64,000 nt of DNA from Ceratodon purpureus (Eukaryota > Streptophyta > Bryopsida > Pseudoditrichales > Ditrichaceae), in contig CM026423.1 in assembly GCA_014871385.1 (NCBI GenBank), positions 14,406,858 through 14,470,857 on the forward strand. Direction: 5' to 3'. Made by a program: the position numbers and the translations under genes. Of this stretch, positions 60,275 through 64,000 are shown piece by piece. Position 1 is the first letter of the stretch. The number at the start of each line of letters is the position of its first letter. Below the pieces are notes generated by a model that saw nothing but the letters and a program-made list of their open reading frames with translations, was not told the DNA's origin and searched no databases.

Positions 60275-62379
60275 GGCATACGTAGTGCAAGGACGTAGTT
60301 AATGGGTTGTTTGCGGTAAATATAGCAAGCCACATTTGAGGATTTTACAGGTGCAATGAGTTATGTACCTTGGGACAAACAAAGTTGATCATGAAGTATC
60401 CAGAGCATGTCGAAAATGTGTTTTCCTTCAACTTTGAGTTTTCCTCCACGAAAGTTTTTTGAACATTTCTTTCTCAAAATCTGACAAGTCCAGCTAGTTT
60501 GCTTGCTTGGCAGTTGTATTTTATTCGCATTGATAATTTCATACATGATGTCTTGTGTGAATGAATTAAAGAGTTCAGTAAGAGGAGGTCCGGGATATGC
60601 TAGGAAGTTCACAACAACAGACCTTCACCGGGTACAGCATTTCGGAACCCGTACATAGCAGAAATATGCACAAGAACGGACGCCTGTGTTCCCACCTATT
60701 TTCCTTGGTAAGCTCCTGAACTTTTTTGAAAATTTATACATAAGATAAAGATTCAAAGATTGTGCCACATAAGCCATGGTTTTCACCCTCCTCTTCTTTG
60801 TACGAACTAAGTGTTGTGGAAACAGTAAGAACGCCCACTTAAAAGGTCCATCATCATCCATTCTTTCTGATATGGGAAACAAGTCATTTATATGAATCTC
60901 AAGTTGTTAGGGCGATTTCTCAAGCTGGGCCCGATCTTACTCGCAAGGCCGGGCATCGGGTTTCACATGATCAGCTTTGTAGTCGAGTTGACCTTGAAGC
61001 CTCGGCTCCGAGTTCCAAGCTCCCTCCTCGCAAATTGGAATTGGAATTATAGGCCTGTTCTTCACCTCCCTTAACCAGTGAGGTTGATTAGCCAAGTTTG
61101 GTTTTCACTTTACTATAATATTTCTCTCCTCTCGTCTTCACTTCAGTAAACCTTCTAACTCGTAGTACAAGTTATCCCTGTCTATTCTCTTCGAGATCGG
61201 TGGCACATCCTGAAACCTTTCTTGAATTTAACCCTAGATTTGGCCACCTAGGGTCGAGTTGGTTCGCGAGCGGGTCGAGTTGAACATGCAATTAGCCCCT
61301 CCTTGTGCACAATTGACCAATGTGCTGTGAAGGCTAGCATTCGGTTTGTGGACTAGTGTTTCTACCCCAGAGATCCAAGTAATCTGATTGAACACGTACA
61401 ACCTAATTACGAAATGTCAGCTTCACAAGCAAGCAGGTCTCGATGACCGCCATGAATGGAACCATGTGACTGGAGTATATGATCTGGGTAGATAAGAACT
61501 TCACTCCTGTGTTATTCAAACACCGTCACAGACAATCACTCTCTGGGTATTATTGTGATGATTTTCTCCCAACCAGGTCATTATTTTGCAACGTGTGCAT
61601 CCATGCCGTTCAAAACCTGCTCGGTTACACATCCAAATTATGAAAACTTAAATTGATCAACAGAACGCTCCACATCCATAACCAAATTATGCATATGTGA
61701 TTCTGTCCCACTGGGCCTTCAAATTCGATGGTGAATCCGATGCACCAGCTACGTCAATACCCGAAGCGAATAAGTGCAGGCCCCATGTCTGGCTAGTTGA
61801 TCACATTGAAAACCCACACGTAGACATGATTCGAGGCAAGCCGAACCAAAATTCTTATCACATGCATATTACTTGTACACCCCGACGGTGATTTATTTCA
61901 CTGCTATCAAACGCCATACTTCGACCGTAGTAACCTAGATCACATTGACCAGCAGCAGTATCGCCATGATCTGATTCATGACTCGGAGTACATACATGGG
62001 CTGCTGTACCAGCGGGTTATGAGAATATTAAAGCCGGCATCCAAACGAAGATGGGCGAAGATCTCTGCTATATCTCATCCCCATCTCCATTGGCTCCACC
62101 TCCACTCGACGTACTACGCATTCAACTGTCTTGGACGCTATTCTCTCAAGTGTGCACCCAGCTGGACAACTCGCAGACCGCAAGCTCGCACGGCCTGTAC
62201 TCCAAAAGTTGGCTCCAGCATAAAAGCTCCCATTTCTGTCCGCAGCTGCCGCACTTAACGGCCTCCCCATACTCGGCCGATTCATGCTGCATGTACGGCA
62301 GCCAAGGCTGCATGGCCTGAGGCGTTGACATAGGCTGGGAGACATAATCAAGGTACACCCGGGACTCAGAAGCAGGGAG
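60275..62379. other. Intergenic stretch between the FtsHi4-like gene and the proline-repeat gene
   Basis: Probable 3' UTR of the upstream gene to about 60,600. Short frames on both strands (for example 60361-60612 and 60625-60882 minus, 61697-61891 plus) have no motif. 61,240-61,310 contains a small run of 'gggtcgagttg' motifs. The GC content rises towards the downstream gene. Confidence 0.4.
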
Positions 62380-62386
62380 TATAAAT
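62380..62386 (+). promoter_or_regulatory. TATA box of the proline-repeat gene
   Basis: TATAAAT in a GC-rich context (agcagggag before, gcccagacc after), about 105 bases upstream of the start codon. That leaves a 5' UTR of about 70-80 bases. Confidence 0.7.
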
Positions 62387-62484
62387 GCCCAGACCCTCGG
62401 GCATTTGTAATCAGCTCTCGGACCACACAGCGGCTGGTGCAGTCCATCATCCAAGAATCAGTTCGAACATCAGTGGTATCACCG

Positions 62485-63501
62485 ATGGCGACATCTGCTG
62501 GGTACCGCGACGCGTTCGCGGCCCTGCTCCTGGTGGCACTCGTGGTTCTAGCCGCGGGGACCCAGTCCGCCTCCGCAACGAGGTCATACGGCCGTCACGA
62601 GCCGAGGAGCATGAGGGCGAAGGTGAGGAACCACATGAAGAAGGAGACGTGCGTGATGAATGGCGTTGCTGTGCCGCCCGGGGCCACTCGCGAGGTGGAG
62701 GTCACCCGCGTGAAGCTGACCATCACCGTCAAGGTGGTCGTCAAGGGCAAGTCACGCCCGGTGTACACGATGCCAGTGTCCAGGGACTCGTGGGCCGCTG
62801 GGCGCGATTTCTTGTTGGAGATCAACGACTGCTCCGCGTGCAGAAACTGCGCTGGTTGCTCGGCGGGCCTGCTTTGCCTCCGGGTCACGATCAAGGGGAG
62901 GGAGAGGGCGAGGGTGTGCCCGATCCGGATCGGTGCGCCGGGTGGTGCCACTCCTCCTCCGCCACCTCCTCCAGTCGTGCTGCCGCCGGTTGTGCTACCT
63001 CCGGTTGTGCCACCAGTTGCTGCGCCGCCCGTCACATTGCCTCCCGTCACACTGCCCCCCGTTGCATTGCCTCCAGTGGCTGTGCCTCCAGTCGCCGTGC
63101 CCCCGGTGGCAGTTCCTCCAGTGGCTCTCCCGCCCGTTGTCGTGCCACCTCTGGGTCCGATTCTAGCACCGATTGTCGACCCCCTTGTGCCGATTGTGGC
63201 TCCCATCACGGCGCCTCTCGGCCCCATTCTGGCGCCCATCGTGGACCCGCTTGTGCCCATTGTGGCGCCGATAACGGCACCGATTGCTCCCATTCTGGCT
63301 CCCGTGGTGAATCCGTTGGCGCTGATCGTGGCTCCGATCACTGCTCCGCTGGGGCCCATTCTGGCTCCCATCTTGGCTCCCGCTGTGACTCCCATTGTGG
63401 CTCCCATAGTTGCTCCTCTCGCTCCGATCCTTTCCCCCATTCTCACCCCGATCACCTCCCCCATTCTGCCGCCTCTTATAGGGATTCCTGGCCTGCCCTA
63501 G
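62485..63501 (+). CDS. Secreted Cys-rich/proline-repeat protein, likely cell wall
   Basis: A 338-residue intronless frame from the first ATG after the TATA box. A signal peptide (AALLLVALVVLAAG, likely cut near residue 30) precedes a basic linker and a compact domain of about 100 residues with seven cysteines. One is at 56, a regular cluster reads CSACRNCAGCSAGLLC (116, 119, 122, 125, 131), and the last is at 145. Residues 157-222 are PPPPPPP followed by PPVxL/PPVAV pentads. Residues 223-320 consist of a 22-residue unit (LGPILAPIVD, then PLVPIVAPITAP) repeated about three and a half times. The protein ends in LIGIPGLP. Proline-rich repeats with aliphatic residues after a signal peptide suggest an extracellular matrix or cuticle structural protein. 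I know no named family. GC-rich third positions set it apart from all other genes in the window. Confidence 0.75.
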   Translation: MATSAGYRDAFAALLLVALVVLAAGTQSASATRSYGRHEPRSMRAKVRNHMKKETCVMNGVAVPPGATREVEVTRVKLTITVKVVVKGKSRPVYTMPVSRDSWAAGRDFLLEINDCSACRNCAGCSAGLLCLRVTIKGRERARVCPIRIGAPGGATPPPPPPPVVLPPVVLPPVVPPVAAPPVTLPPVTLPPVALPPVAVPPVAVPPVAVPPVALPPVVVPPLGPILAPIVDPLVPIVAPITAPLGPILAPIVDPLVPIVAPITAPIAPILAPVVNPLALIVAPITAPLGPILAPILAPAVTPIVAPIVAPLAPILSPILTPITSPILPPLIGIPGLP

Positions 63502-64000
63502 TTTCGATTCCGGGCTTGCGAGGTGAATTACCACGTGCGAGCAGCATGTTTGCGCAAGTTGGCGGTGGACGAGTTGCGAGGCAAGGATTGACGACGGCGT
63601 GGTGTAGGAATTAGATTCTGTGAGATAGGCGATGAAGATGCGTGTGATGAGGAGCCTGCGAGTTCGTGGATTGGCTTCGGAGCTTATCTTTCACGGATTC
63701 AGCTTTGCATGTGCCTGAGCACGGCACCGGAGGCAGGAGTACAGGACGGTATGGATGATGATGTATGTGGGGAAGTTGTGGCCGAACGGGAATGCAATTG
63801 CGGAGGTGGCTGGTTATGTATATTTCCACGTGGGTTGAGATGTACTCGGGTGCACGCGGAAGGATGTGGAGAACTCTGATATATAGTTGCGCCATGTTGT
63901 AGGGCTAGTAGTGGTGATTGATAATTGTGCAAGGTACGAGCTTAGTGACGTCGTTGGAAGTAGAGATTGATTGGTTTGGTTAGACTGCAGTATGGCTGAT
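63502..64000. other. 3' flank of the proline-repeat gene
   Basis: GC-moderate sequence; frames on minus (63611-63932) have no motif. Nothing further identified before the window edge. Confidence 0.4.

Noticed and set aside
62385-63614. 409-residue overlapping frame and a 289-residue antisense Gly-rich frame over the proline-repeat gene
   Set aside because: By-products of GC-rich tandem repeats. Only the 62485-63501 frame has a signal peptide, Cys pattern and coherent repeats.

Overview
The window reads as nuclear DNA of a land plant. The genes have many short exons with GT-AG introns. Two products are typical of plants: a chloroplast FtsH-like (FtsHi) protein and a DUF3727 protein related to cyanobacterial proteins. 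A complete Ty3/gypsy chromovirus is present, and the intergenic DNA is AT-rich and full of old repeats. The species cannot be fixed from the sequence. A non-seed plant (moss, liverwort or lycophyte) is my guess, because the conserved proteins align to angiosperm relatives but are clearly diverged.

Layout. 1-2107 (+): 3' part of a DUF3727 gene. 3501-3689: relic of an ARMC7-like armadillo-repeat gene. 5.2-6.1 kb, 10.8-11.9 kb and 15.1-16.0 kb: three elements bounded fully or partly by TTAA with CCCC...GGGG ends, a piggyBac-like signature. 8026-10092 (+): a two-exon orphan gene with an internally duplicated module and a long acidic repeat. Its upstream/first-exon region has a diverged second copy at 25.0-25.4 kb. 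18794-24899 (+): an apparently whole, young chromovirus with 784/785-bp LTRs, a 5-bp target duplication and one 1501-codon gag-pol frame.

28979-43626 (-): a complete 33-exon gene for THO complex subunit 2 (THO2). The exon lengths I assigned add up to 1915 codons plus stop, with consistent phase at every junction. 44.3-44.6 kb: CT-rich tract and a heptamer minisatellite upstream of THO2. 44.6-52.1 kb: gene-free, AT-rich, with several diverged local duplications. 53165-60274 (+): a complete 19-exon FtsHi4-like gene of 1112 codons. 62485-63501 (+): an intronless, GC-rich gene for a secreted Cys-rich/proline-repeat protein with a clear TATA box.

Neighbouring genes do not form a pathway. THO2 acts in nuclear mRNP assembly and export. 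FtsHi4 and probably the DUF3727 protein act in the plastid, and the proline-repeat protein is probably in the cell wall. The least explained items are the orphan gene with its duplicated 5' region, the TTAA-bounded repeat family, and the secreted CxxC/proline-repeat protein.
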